Part shown: positions 26,055 to 34,088 of the stretch, one piece after another | Numbering within the stretch: position 1 is the stretch's first letter | How the letters are laid out: every line of letters begins with the position of its first letter | From: Ruminiclostridium papyrosolvens DSM 2782 | GTDB lineage: Bacteria; Bacillota; Clostridia; Acetivibrionales; DSM-1351 | Length of the DNA: 64,000 nt | Direction: 5' to 3' | NCBI RefSeq assembly: GCF_029318685.1 | Contig: NZ_CP119677.1 | Coordinates: 558,001-622,000 of the forward strand | Notes under the pieces: model-generated | The model's input: only the letters and a program-made list of their open reading frames with translations | The model's database searches: none | What the model was told of the DNA's origin: nothing | Position numbers and translations under genes: made by a program

Positions 26055-26345
26055 ATGATTGATTATAATTCCAAGCGGTGGGAACGGAAACGGGAACACA
26101 TTTTAAAGCGTGATGGTTACATGTGTCAGGAAAGTAAACGGTATGGAAAAAGAATCGATGCTGATATGGTTCATCACATCTGGCCTGCTGATGAATATCC
26201 TGAGTACGTATGGGAAGATTGGAACCTCATATCCCTTGCAAATAGCGTACACAACAAGATGCATGACAGGCTTACCAAGAAATTGACACCACTGGGAGAA
26301 GCATTGAGGAAAAGAACCCCCCCACCCAAGGACAAAAATAATTAA
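26055..26345 (+). CDS. Phage HNH endonuclease
   Basis: 96 residues. The HNH core is HHIWPADEYPEYVWEDWNLISL...HNKMHD, with a KRDGYMC segment earlier (one of the usual Cys). In HK97-type phages an HNH protein just before the terminase stimulates cos cleavage by the large subunit, and this gene is exactly there. Start ATG at 26055 follows TGAGGTG. Confidence 0.88.
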   Translation: MIDYNSKRWERKREHILKRDGYMCQESKRYGKRIDADMVHHIWPADEYPEYVWEDWNLISLANSVHNKMHDRLTKKLTPLGEALRKRTPPPKDKNN

Positions 26346-26416
26346 CTTTGGGACACCGGGGATAGGGAGGCTTTTCCAATAGACCGGAATTTTTAAAAAA
26401 AAGGGGGTTGTTAAAA

Positions 26417-26797
26417 ATGTCAATGTCACCGGAACAAAAAGAAGTTAACAAAATCATTAAAAACACAATTAAAGAAATGCAGGAAGTCAACACCTACAAG
26501 CCACAATTTGATGCCACTGTTAAAATTTATGCCGAGACTCAGCAAATTTACAATCGGGCATACAAGGATTTCATTATCAGCGGCGGCAAGATGATGGAGG
26601 AGTACACCAATAATTCGGGATTCACAAACATCAGAAAAACTGCAACGTACTTGGCTATTGAAAATTTACGGAGTGACCTTGTTAACTACAGGAGCATTTT
26701 GGGACTGACTCCATTAGGCTTGAAAAAAATAAATGACGAAATGAAAGCGAAGAAAAAAACAAGCAAGCTCACACAGGTGATGAGTAAGAATGGCTGA
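26417..26797 (+). CDS. Terminase small subunit (P27 family)
   Basis: 126 residues from the ATG at 26417. It is helical and ends with the typical LGLTPLGLKKIN segment of P27-type small terminases. It binds phage DNA and loads the large subunit. AAGGGGG precedes the start. It overlaps the large-subunit gene by 8 bp. Confidence 0.85.
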   Translation: MSMSPEQKEVNKIIKNTIKEMQEVNTYKPQFDATVKIYAETQQIYNRAYKDFIISGGKMMEEYTNNSGFTNIRKTATYLAIENLRSDLVNYRSILGLTPLGLKKINDEMKAKKKTSKLTQVMSKNG

Positions 26798-28598
26798 TTC
26801 TAAAGTTAGTAATTTTGATATTGTAATGGAGTATGCCAGAAGTATCACAAGCTATAAAAAAATTGCTTGTAAAGAACAGATCCAAGGCTGTCAAAGATTT
26901 TTAAAGGACTTAGGGAATCCACTATACGACTTTAGGACTGATGATGCCGAATTCGTTATTGAGTTGATTGAAAATACTTTCGTACATATGCAAGGGGAAA
27001 AGTTAGACGGCACTCCACTTCGGGGTACGCCTTTTTTATTGGAACCGTTTCATAAATTTATTGTATATAACATTTTGGGGTTTTACCACAAAGGGACTAA
27101 AAGAAGACGCTTCAAAGAGGCGTTTATTTTTATTCCCAGAAAAAACATCAAGACAAGTTTTGCCGCTGCTCTTGCGTGGGCCCTTGGTATTTTGGAAAGG
27201 CGAAGTGGCAGCAAGGTATATATTGTTGCCGCTGCTTTGAAACAATCCCTTGAAAGCTTCAACTTCATCAATTTCAATCTGGAACAGATGGGAGAGAAGG
27301 AAAACTTCCGGGTTATCGACAATAATCAGGAACACAGCATTAGCGGGGATTTGGATGACGGTTCTTTATTTATTCAGGCACTGGCGGCGAACCCGGACAG
27401 TCAGGATTCTCTTAACTGTAATATCGGTATAGCTGATGAAATACACGCATACAAGACACCGAAGCAGTACAACATTATCAAGGAAGCTATGAAGGCATAC
27501 ACAAATAAATTGATGATAGGTATTACTACTGCCGGAGACAGTATGACGAGCTTCTGTTATCAAAAGCTTCAGTACTGTAAAAAGATTCTTGATAAGACAG
27601 TAACCGATGAGCAGTACTTTGTCTTTATTTGCAAGGCAGATGAAAAAGAGAACGGAGATGTTGACTATACAAACCCGGTAATACATGAGATGGCAAACCC
27701 TGCATATGGAGTGTCAATCCGGCCCGACGATATTTTGAATGATTCGTTGCAGGCCATGAACGATCCTCAGTTGAGAAAAGACTTTTTTGCCAAGTCATTA
27801 AATGTATTTACTGCCGCACTAAGGGCATACTTCAACATTGATGAATTCAGAAAGTCTGACACAGCTTGCGAAGCAAAGCTGAACATCAAGTCGGAGTGGA
27901 AACTGGATAAAAAAATTGAGTTCCTGAAAAACCTGCCCATTGAATGGTATGGCGGTGCGGACTTGTCAAAGCTCCATGACTTGACGGCAGCTGCTCTATA
28001 TGGAAGCTACATGACCGGGCGGATGATTAAAATAACAAATGAAAAGGGAGAGGTAATAGAAGTACCTGAAGAAATAGATATTATAATCTCCCATTCATGG
28101 TTCCCTATAGTTGCGGCAGCTCAGAAGGCAGATGAAGACAGCATTCCGCTATTTGGCTGGAAGGATGACGGCTGGCTTGACATGAGTAATTCGGCAACAG
28201 TTAATCATGCTGAGATTGTCAACTGGTTTAAAAAAATGAGAAACATGGGCTTTAAAATAAAGCAGGTTGGGCATGATAGAAAATTCTGTAGAGAATATTT
28301 TATTGGAATGAAGAAAGCAAACTTCAATATTATTGACCAACCTCAATATTTCTATAAAAAGTCCGAGGGGTTCAGACGAATAGAACAAAAGGCAAAGGAC
28401 GGCAATTTATATTATCTCAGCTCTCAGGCATATGAATACTGTGTTCAGAATGTAAGGGCAATAGAGAAAACGGATGACATGGTACAGTATGAAAAGGTTG
28501 AGGATTCACAGAGGATTGATATATTCGATGCCTCTGTTTTTGCATGTGTAAGGAAATTGGAAGCATTGGAAAAAGGTAAATTAAGCGGATGGTTTTAG
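26790..28598 (+). CDS. Terminase large subunit
   Basis: 602 residues. The N-terminal ATPase has FIPRKNIKTSFAAALAWALG (Walker A region) and GIADEIHAYK (Walker B). The C-terminal RNase H-like nuclease contains YGGADLSKLHDL and the late Asp in RIDIFDASVFA. It cuts concatemers and pumps DNA into the prohead. Full length for the family; no interruption. Confidence 0.95.
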   Translation: MADSKVSNFDIVMEYARSITSYKKIACKEQIQGCQRFLKDLGNPLYDFRTDDAEFVIELIENTFVHMQGEKLDGTPLRGTPFLLEPFHKFIVYNILGFYHKGTKRRRFKEAFIFIPRKNIKTSFAAALAWALGILERRSGSKVYIVAAALKQSLESFNFINFNLEQMGEKENFRVIDNNQEHSISGDLDDGSLFIQALAANPDSQDSLNCNIGIADEIHAYKTPKQYNIIKEAMKAYTNKLMIGITTAGDSMTSFCYQKLQYCKKILDKTVTDEQYFVFICKADEKENGDVDYTNPVIHEMANPAYGVSIRPDDILNDSLQAMNDPQLRKDFFAKSLNVFTAALRAYFNIDEFRKSDTACEAKLNIKSEWKLDKKIEFLKNLPIEWYGGADLSKLHDLTAAALYGSYMTGRMIKITNEKGEVIEVPEEIDIIISHSWFPIVAAAQKADEDSIPLFGWKDDGWLDMSNSATVNHAEIVNWFKKMRNMGFKIKQVGHDRKFCREYFIGMKKANFNIIDQPQYFYKKSEGFRRIEQKAKDGNLYYLSSQAYEYCVQNVRAIEKTDDMVQYEKVEDSQRIDIFDASVFACVRKLEALEKGKLSGWF

Positions 28599-28614
28599 AA
28601 GGGTGGTGAGAAAA

Positions 28615-29799
28615 TTGAAAAACCCATTTAGAAGGCATAAGACACGGGCAGACCCGGTAACGTTGTGGCTTAATGGTACGGATGCCAGAGATATACTTTG
28701 CCCGGAAGGCTATACGCCATTATCCAAAAATGAAGAAATAAGAAGGTGTGTGTTTAAGATTGCCGATCTGGTGTCCAACATGACAATCATGTTAATGGAG
28801 AACGGAAAAAACGGTGATATACGGCTTAAGAATGAACTATCCAAGAAGATTGACATTTACCCAAACAATAACATGACCCGAAAAAACTTCATTCACAAGC
28901 TTGTTACTGATATGATACTGACCGGTAATGCAGTTGCATACCCGCAGGTAAAAAACGGCTTGATTGATAACCTGAAAATACTGAATGCCGACAGTCTGCA
29001 TTTTGATGAAGTGGGGGACAGTTATCAAATAAGGTATAGAGGAACACCATATTACCCTGACGAAGTACTGCATTTTGTTTTGAATCCCGATGATGATTAC
29101 CCCTTTAAAGGACAAGGCTACACACAGTTGATTAAAGAAACGGTGATGAACCTCCTGCAAGCGAATGTAACTAAAAAAGGTTTTCTGAAAAGTAAATGGA
29201 AACCGAGCATGATAATAGCAATCAATTCTGATGCAGAGGAATTGCAGGATCCTGAAAAGCGGTCAAAAATTCTTGGCAGTTACACTAAGACAACTGAAAT
29301 AGGTGAGCCGTGGTTGATTCCGGCGGGGGAGATTGATGTTAAAACAATACAGCCCCTTACTCTTAATGACCTTGCAATACAGGACAGTATAACCCTAGAC
29401 TTGAAAGTCATAGCGGCGGCAATAGGAGTTCCCGGCTTTATGGTTGGAGTAGGTGCTTTTAATAAGGAAGAGTACAACAATTTTATTTCGACAACGATAA
29501 TGTCCATAGCCATGATCCTGCAACAGGAGCTGTCCAAGAAACTTTTATTTTCACCGACAACGTACTTTAAATTCAACCCTAAATCACTTATGCAGTACAA
29601 CCTTACAGAACAGGTTCAGTTTGTGAAGGAACTTGTGGGCGGAGGTATGCTGAACAGAAATGAAGGAAGGGCAGAGTTTGATTATCCTCCTGTAGATAAA
29701 CCCGGAATGAACGATTATATTGTACTTGAAAATTACGTTCCTGTTGAGAAGGTTGGAGATCAGAAAAAATTGAAAGGTGGTGATACGGGTGCTGAATAA
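28615..29799 (+). CDS. Portal protein (HK97 family)
   Basis: About 394 residues. Start TTG at 28615 is favoured by GGTGGTGAGAAAA just before it (GTG at 28603 is the longer alternative). Typical portal segments are DILCPEGYTPLSKNEEIRRC, LVTDMILTGNAVAYPQ and GVPGFMVGVG. It forms the dodecameric DNA entry ring. Overlaps the protease gene by about 11 bp. Confidence 0.92.
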   Translation: MKNPFRRHKTRADPVTLWLNGTDARDILCPEGYTPLSKNEEIRRCVFKIADLVSNMTIMLMENGKNGDIRLKNELSKKIDIYPNNNMTRKNFIHKLVTDMILTGNAVAYPQVKNGLIDNLKILNADSLHFDEVGDSYQIRYRGTPYYPDEVLHFVLNPDDDYPFKGQGYTQLIKETVMNLLQANVTKKGFLKSKWKPSMIIAINSDAEELQDPEKRSKILGSYTKTTEIGEPWLIPAGEIDVKTIQPLTLNDLAIQDSITLDLKVIAAAIGVPGFMVGVGAFNKEEYNNFISTTIMSIAMILQQELSKKLLFSPTTYFKFNPKSLMQYNLTEQVQFVKELVGGGMLNRNEGRAEFDYPPVDKPGMNDYIVLENYVPVEKVGDQKKLKGGDTGAE

Positions 29800-30364
29800 A
29801 AGACACTCCTATTTCAAAAGTGAACTTAAGACTAGGGCAGAGGGCGAAGATGACAAATACATAGAAGGATATTTCTCAGTATTTGAGCAAGAAACAGAAC
29901 TCTGGCCCCGGTGCTTTGAGAAGATAGCAAGAGGGGCATTCGACAATTCAATAAAAAATAACGATATCCGCTGTTTGTTCAACCATGACAGCGGATTTGT
30001 TTTGGGCAGAACAGCAAGTAAAACACTTGAACTGAGAGTGGATTCATATGGCTTGTGGGGTAGGGTAAAGATTAACCCCAATGATTCACAGGCAATGGAT
30101 GTCTATGCACGGGTTGAAAGAGGGGACATATCAGGATGCTCCTTCGGGTTTGAGCCTAAAGGAGAGGACTATGAGGAAAACGATGACGGATTGCACTGGA
30201 CAGTAAATGAAGCAGATACCATGGAGGTTTCAATATGTACATTTCCGGCATACCCACAGACAGAAATACAGGCAAGGAAGAAAGACTTCAAGGTGTCTCA
30301 AAAAAGAAGCCGGGAGCAAAGGAAGATTGATTTAAAAAAGAAACTGGAGGGGATTAGATGCTAA
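29789..30364 (+). CDS. Prohead protease (HK97 family)
   Basis: 191 residues from a GTG at 29789, preceded by AAAGGTGG. The Ser/His protease motifs are visible: RCLFNHDSGFVLGR (His), GDISGCSFGF (Ser) and SICTFPAYPQ. It cleaves the scaffold part of the capsid protein. It overlaps the capsid gene by 7 bp. Confidence 0.93.
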   Translation: MLNKRHSYFKSELKTRAEGEDDKYIEGYFSVFEQETELWPRCFEKIARGAFDNSIKNNDIRCLFNHDSGFVLGRTASKTLELRVDSYGLWGRVKINPNDSQAMDVYARVERGDISGCSFGFEPKGEDYEENDDGLHWTVNEADTMEVSICTFPAYPQTEIQARKKDFKVSQKRSREQRKIDLKKKLEGIRC

Positions 30365-31629
30365 AACAGCTGAAATTACAGGCAGAGTTAAAGCAAAGAA
30401 ATGCTGAAATGCAGATTCTACAGGAGAAGAGAACCGATTTTAAGAAAAGGCAGGACGAACTTAAAATGGCTCTAGAGGAAGCAAAGACTGACGAAGATAT
30501 CGCTCTTGTACAACAGGGTATTGATAGCCTTGAAAATGAAATTGCTGAAGCTGGGACAGATGAAAAAATTACAAGTGCCTCAGCCGAAATCACACGTATT
30601 GAGGGAGAACTTGCTGAGATTGAGGCGAGAGGAAACAATCCAAAACCATCTAAAAAAGATATTGAAGAAAGAGGAGGAAACAGTATGAACAGGTATCAGA
30701 TAAGGGAACTTTTAAAGACAGGGGAGTACTACGAGAGGGCAGAGGTTAAAGAGTTCTATGACAAATTCAAAAACCTCAGAGCAATTGGTGGCGAAGGATT
30801 AACAATACCAGAAGTAGTTATTAACCGCATAATGGATATATTGGGAGATTACTCAACGTTATATCCATTGGTCGATAGAATAACCGTAAAAGGAACAGCC
30901 AGAATATTAATTGATACTGATACTACCGCAGCAACATGGATTGAACAGACTGGCACATTACCAACCTCGGAAGTCGGGACAATCACAGATATCAGCTTTG
31001 ACGGTTACAAGATTGGAAAAGTTACTTTTGTTGATAACTCAATGTTACAGGATAGCATAATCAACCTTGATGATTACGTAGTCAAAAAAATTGCACGTGC
31101 AATATCACTTGGTCTTGACTTAGCAATATTAAAAGGGACAGGAGCTACTGGTAAACAGCCCGAGGGGATTATCCCTCAGTTGCCAACGACAAACAAAGTT
31201 ATAGTTACAGATCCAACTGGGTATGCCGATATTGTTAAACCGATTGCTGTAATAGACACAGGTAAAGACAGCATAGGTGAAATTGTTGCAGTCATGAAAC
31301 GTTCTACATATTATAACAGACTGCTTGGATATAGCGTTCAGCCTACTTCTACAGGGGAAGTTGTTGCAAAATTGCCAAACCTTAAGAACCCTGATTTGTT
31401 AGGTTTAAGGGTTGTGTTCAATAATAACATGGACGACGATACAATCCTTTATGGAGATTTTAGCAAGTATACGCTTGTTGAAAGAGAAAATGTATCAATC
31501 GACAAGTCAGAGCATGTTAAGTTTACCGAAGACCAGATGGCTTTCAGAGGTAAGGGCAGGTTTGATGGTAAACCAACCAAGAAGGAAGCTTTTGTGCTTG
31601 TTACGCTGGAATATACATCCGAGGCATAG
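30358..31629 (+). CDS. Major capsid protein (HK97 fold) with N-terminal delta domain
   Basis: 423 residues. Residues 1-100 are a charged coiled coil (the scaffolding delta domain). The HK97 fold follows from about 110 with VVINRIMDILGDYSTLYPLV, GTLPTSEVGTITDISF and a late SEHVKFTEDQMAFRGKGR. Ribosome site GGAGGGG. A cleavage near residue 100-110 by the protease is expected. Confidence 0.94.
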   Translation: MLKQLKLQAELKQRNAEMQILQEKRTDFKKRQDELKMALEEAKTDEDIALVQQGIDSLENEIAEAGTDEKITSASAEITRIEGELAEIEARGNNPKPSKKDIEERGGNSMNRYQIRELLKTGEYYERAEVKEFYDKFKNLRAIGGEGLTIPEVVINRIMDILGDYSTLYPLVDRITVKGTARILIDTDTTAATWIEQTGTLPTSEVGTITDISFDGYKIGKVTFVDNSMLQDSIINLDDYVVKKIARAISLGLDLAILKGTGATGKQPEGIIPQLPTTNKVIVTDPTGYADIVKPIAVIDTGKDSIGEIVAVMKRSTYYNRLLGYSVQPTSTGEVVAKLPNLKNPDLLGLRVVFNNNMDDDTILYGDFSKYTLVERENVSIDKSEHVKFTEDQMAFRGKGRFDGKPTKKEAFVLVTLEYTSEA

Positions 31630-31632
31630 GGT

Positions 31633-31908
31633 ATGGATATTATATTAAATCTTCTGAAAATAGACCTTGGTATAACCCATAACTTAAGGGATGATTATTT
31701 CACTTCAACGATTATGGCAGCACAAAAGGAAATTGAGGATAGGGGAATAACTCTGGATTTTAGTAATGTGGAAGACCAAATGCTATTATCCGACTATGCT
31801 GCATGGAAGTACCGGAAACGTCAGGAAGATGTAGGACTACCTCAAAACTTGACATATAGGTTGAGAAACCGGGTAGTGAAAGCGAGGTCCCAATATGCTG
31901 AAACTTAA
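31633..31908 (+). CDS. Head-tail connector protein (gp6-like)
   Basis: 91 residues; helical DNA-packaging adaptor with LLSDYAAWKYRKRQ typical of gp6/gp15-type connectors. Begins 3 bp after the capsid gene's stop and overlaps the next gene by 14 bp. Confidence 0.82.
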   Translation: MDIILNLLKIDLGITHNLRDDYFTSTIMAAQKEIEDRGITLDFSNVEDQMLLSDYAAWKYRKRQEDVGLPQNLTYRLRNRVVKARSQYAET

Positions 31909-32236
31909 AAGTATATCTAATAAGGAAAGCATATCTCTGGACCTTGTCTGCTATCTGCTATCAACTACCGTTAGTGATGACAACATAGGGAATCAGGTAG
32001 AAACCCCAGTGGAGAGGCTTGTCTACTGTGCTGAGTTACCTGTCAATTCATCCGAATTCTATAATGCAGGACAGTCTGGAATAAAACCTGAACATTTGCT
32101 TGTTATAGATTTGGAGGAATACGATGGTGAAACAGCCCTTAAATATGAGGACAAGACATATAGCATATACCGTACATATCCACGGGGCGGAGGGTTGTTG
32201 GAATTGTACTGCAACAAGAAAGTGGGTGTTTCATGA
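31895..32236 (+). CDS. Head closure (head-tail adaptor) protein
   Basis: 113 residues, beta-rich. ERLVYCAELPVNSSEFYNAGQSGIKPEHL resembles the head-closure/gpFII-like fold with the AGQ motif. Order after the gp6-like gene supports this. Overlaps the next gene by 4 bp. Confidence 0.8.
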   Translation: MLKLKSISNKESISLDLVCYLLSTTVSDDNIGNQVETPVERLVYCAELPVNSSEFYNAGQSGIKPEHLLVIDLEEYDGETALKYEDKTYSIYRTYPRGGGLLELYCNKKVGVS

Positions 32237-32604
32237 GCGACTTGGAAGCACAATTGGCAGCAGTATTGTCTGAGTATTCTACAGAGGTAACTCAGGAGGT
32301 AAAAAAGACCTGCAAGGATGTAAGCAAGGAAATGACCGAAGCTATCAGACAGGATAGTAAAACCCTGTTTGACGGTACGGGGAAATATGCTAAAGGTTGG
32401 CGGTCAAAGGTGGAATATGAAGACAGAGACAATATCCGGCTGTCCACTTACAATGCAACAGACTATCAGCTGACACACCTACTGGAATTCGGTCACGCTA
32501 AAACAGGCGGTGGAAGGGTAGAAGGCAGGCCTCATATTTCTACTAATGAAGAAAAAGCGAAGAAAGACCTTATTGAACGGACTGAAAGGGCGGCACAAAA
32601 ATGA
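32233..32604 (+). CDS. HK97 gp10-like tail completion protein
   Basis: 123 residues: helical N-terminus, then LTHLLEFGHAKTGGGRVEGRPHI, the hallmark of gp10-family proteins. Overlaps the next gene by 4 bp. Confidence 0.88.
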   Translation: MSDLEAQLAAVLSEYSTEVTQEVKKTCKDVSKEMTEAIRQDSKTLFDGTGKYAKGWRSKVEYEDRDNIRLSTYNATDYQLTHLLEFGHAKTGGGRVEGRPHISTNEEKAKKDLIERTERAAQK

Positions 32605-32924
32605 CACAAATTGAGCTGTGCAATCAACTGAAAACAATTGGATATCCCGTGGCATACCACCATTTTACAACATCGCCGGAACCACCTTACATCGTTTATA
32701 TCAGAACTAATGATGATAATATTTCATCTGACTACAAAATGCATGGAAAGTTTAAAAATTATCAGGTCGAACTTTACACTGTAAAAAAAGACTTGGAAGC
32801 AGAGCGGAAAATTGAAGAAATATTAAACACAATAGACCCTGAATACAAAACCTTTGAGGAGTACATACAATCAGAACAAATGTATCAAGTGGTTTATCAA
32901 ATCAAAGTTATAGAAAGAAGGTAG
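32601..32924 (+). CDS. Tail terminator-like protein
   Basis: 107 residues. MTQIELCNQLKTIGYPVAYHHF and PPYIVYIR at the start resemble tail-completion/terminator proteins, and the place between gp10 and the major tail gene agrees. Family assignment is by position and weak similarity. Confidence 0.75.
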   Translation: MTQIELCNQLKTIGYPVAYHHFTTSPEPPYIVYIRTNDDNISSDYKMHGKFKNYQVELYTVKKDLEAERKIEEILNTIDPEYKTFEEYIQSEQMYQVVYQIKVIERR

Positions 32925-32928
32925 AAAA

Positions 32929-33474
32929 ATGGTTACAGATGGTGAAAAAATAGTGTTGGGTAGTGGGGATTTGTATTGTAGCGAGTTTACGGGAACGGTG
33001 CCTGAAAACAATGTAATTGAAAAAGAGGAGAATTTGCTTGGGGCAATACAGGGTGGTGCAAGCTTAGAGTATAAGCCTAAATTTTATGAAGCTAAGGACG
33101 ACATGGGGAAAGTAACAAAAGTAATAATTACGGAAGAAGAAGCCACTCTAAAATCTGGAATAATGACATGGAATGGTAAAACACTTGGAAAACTCTGTAG
33201 TACAGCACGAGTAACCGAAGTTGCCGGAGTAAGGACAGTGAAAATCGGTGGTATAGGAAATGACAACGGCAAAAAATATGTCTTACATTTTGTACATAAA
33301 GATCCAATGGACGGTGATATTAGGGTTACTATAGTTGGTCAAAATCAGGCGGGATTTTCCTTGGCTTTCAAGAAAGATAAGGAAACAGTCATTGATGCAG
33401 AATTTAAGGCACAGCCACAGGACAACGAAGGTACACTTATAAAATATGAAGAGGAAATTCCAACGGAAGGTTAA
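32929..33474 (+). CDS. Major tail tube protein
   Basis: 181 residues, beta-rich: KIVLGSGDLYCSEFTG, then YEAKDDMGKVTKVIITEEEATLKSGI typical of siphovirus tail tube proteins. It polymerises around the tape measure. A GC-rich hairpin follows. Confidence 0.85.
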   Translation: MVTDGEKIVLGSGDLYCSEFTGTVPENNVIEKEENLLGAIQGGASLEYKPKFYEAKDDMGKVTKVIITEEEATLKSGIMTWNGKTLGKLCSTARVTEVAGVRTVKIGGIGNDNGKKYVLHFVHKDPMDGDIRVTIVGQNQAGFSLAFKKDKETVIDAEFKAQPQDNEGTLIKYEEEIPTEG

Positions 33475-33480
33475 TTGACA

Positions 33481-33496
33481 GGGGCCTTCTGGCCCC
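33481..33496 (+). terminator. GC-rich hairpin after the major tail gene
   Basis: GGGGCC-TTCT-GGCCCC with a weak T-rich follow-up (TTAATTT); likely a partial terminator or mRNA stabiliser for the highly expressed tail gene. Confidence 0.55.
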
Positions 33497-33520
33497 TTAA
33501 TTTAAAGAGGTGAAAATAAT

Positions 33521-33817
33521 ATGTTTAACATTAATTCCGCAGTAAAGAGATATTTTACAATAAAAATTGGAGATGTTGTACTTGAGGTAGAGCCTCCAAC
33601 AAAGAAAGTTCTCAATAAAGTTATCGAATTAACTCAAAGTAAAGGGCCGGAAGTAGTTGACGGTTTGTTTAAAGCATTGGAAATGATTCTGAATAAAAAT
33701 AAATCAGGGTATACAGTTCCAGACAGTGTTATTGATGATCTTGACATGGATCAGGTAAGTCTTATTCTTACAGAGTACTTCAAATGGATTAGCGAAACTA
33801 AAAACAGCCCAAACTAA
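33521..33817 (+). CDS. Tail assembly chaperone, short form (G)
   Basis: 98 residues, mixed helical. GAGGTG precedes the ATG. Its stop codon follows directly on the heptamer CCCAAAC. In siphoviruses a fraction of ribosomes slips -1 here and makes a longer G-T protein. Position between tail tube and tape measure is canonical. Confidence 0.85.
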   Translation: MFNINSAVKRYFTIKIGDVVLEVEPPTKKVLNKVIELTQSKGPEVVDGLFKALEMILNKNKSGYTVPDSVIDDLDMDQVSLILTEYFKWISETKNSPN

Positions 33818-34086
33818 AAATCCCTCGCTGTCCTGATGATACAGACGAGGGACATTATAAACTAAATTATATTGAAGAAAAGCTGGTATCTGAATATACC
33901 GGCTTTAATTTTGCTCAAATCTATGAACTTAATGTTTTTGAGTATCAAGCTATACTTCGGGATGCAGTTATATACAAATATATGCAATCAGAAGAGGGGC
34001 AAAAGTATTTAGAAAGGTGCTGGATCCTTGAGCAGACCAAACCAGATAGAGCCAAATTGCGGGAGAACTTTGGAAAGGAGGGATGA
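33808..34086 (+). CDS. Tail assembly chaperone, T part, reached by -1 programmed frameshift
   Basis: The -1 frame is open from the slippery site CCCAAAC (33808-33814, zero-frame codons CCA AAC) to TGA at 34084-34086. It encodes about 92 residues that start PKLKIPRCPDD and run through EEKLVSEYTGFNF to ENFGKEG. There is no start codon of its own near the 5' end. The slip site lies immediately before the zero-frame TAA. The fusion would be about 190 residues. It ends over the tape measure's ribosome site. Confidence 0.82.
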   Translation, partial: PKLKIPRCPDDTDEGHYKLNYIEEKLVSEYTGFNFAQIYELNVFEYQAILRDAVIYKYMQSEEGQKYLERCWILEQTKPDRAKLRENFGKEG

Positions 34087-34088
34087 CA

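Noticed and set aside
26300-26416. Possible cos site with C- and G-rich tracts between HNH and terminase genes
   Set aside because: Position is right, but no known cos sequence or symmetrical motif could be identified, so not claimed.
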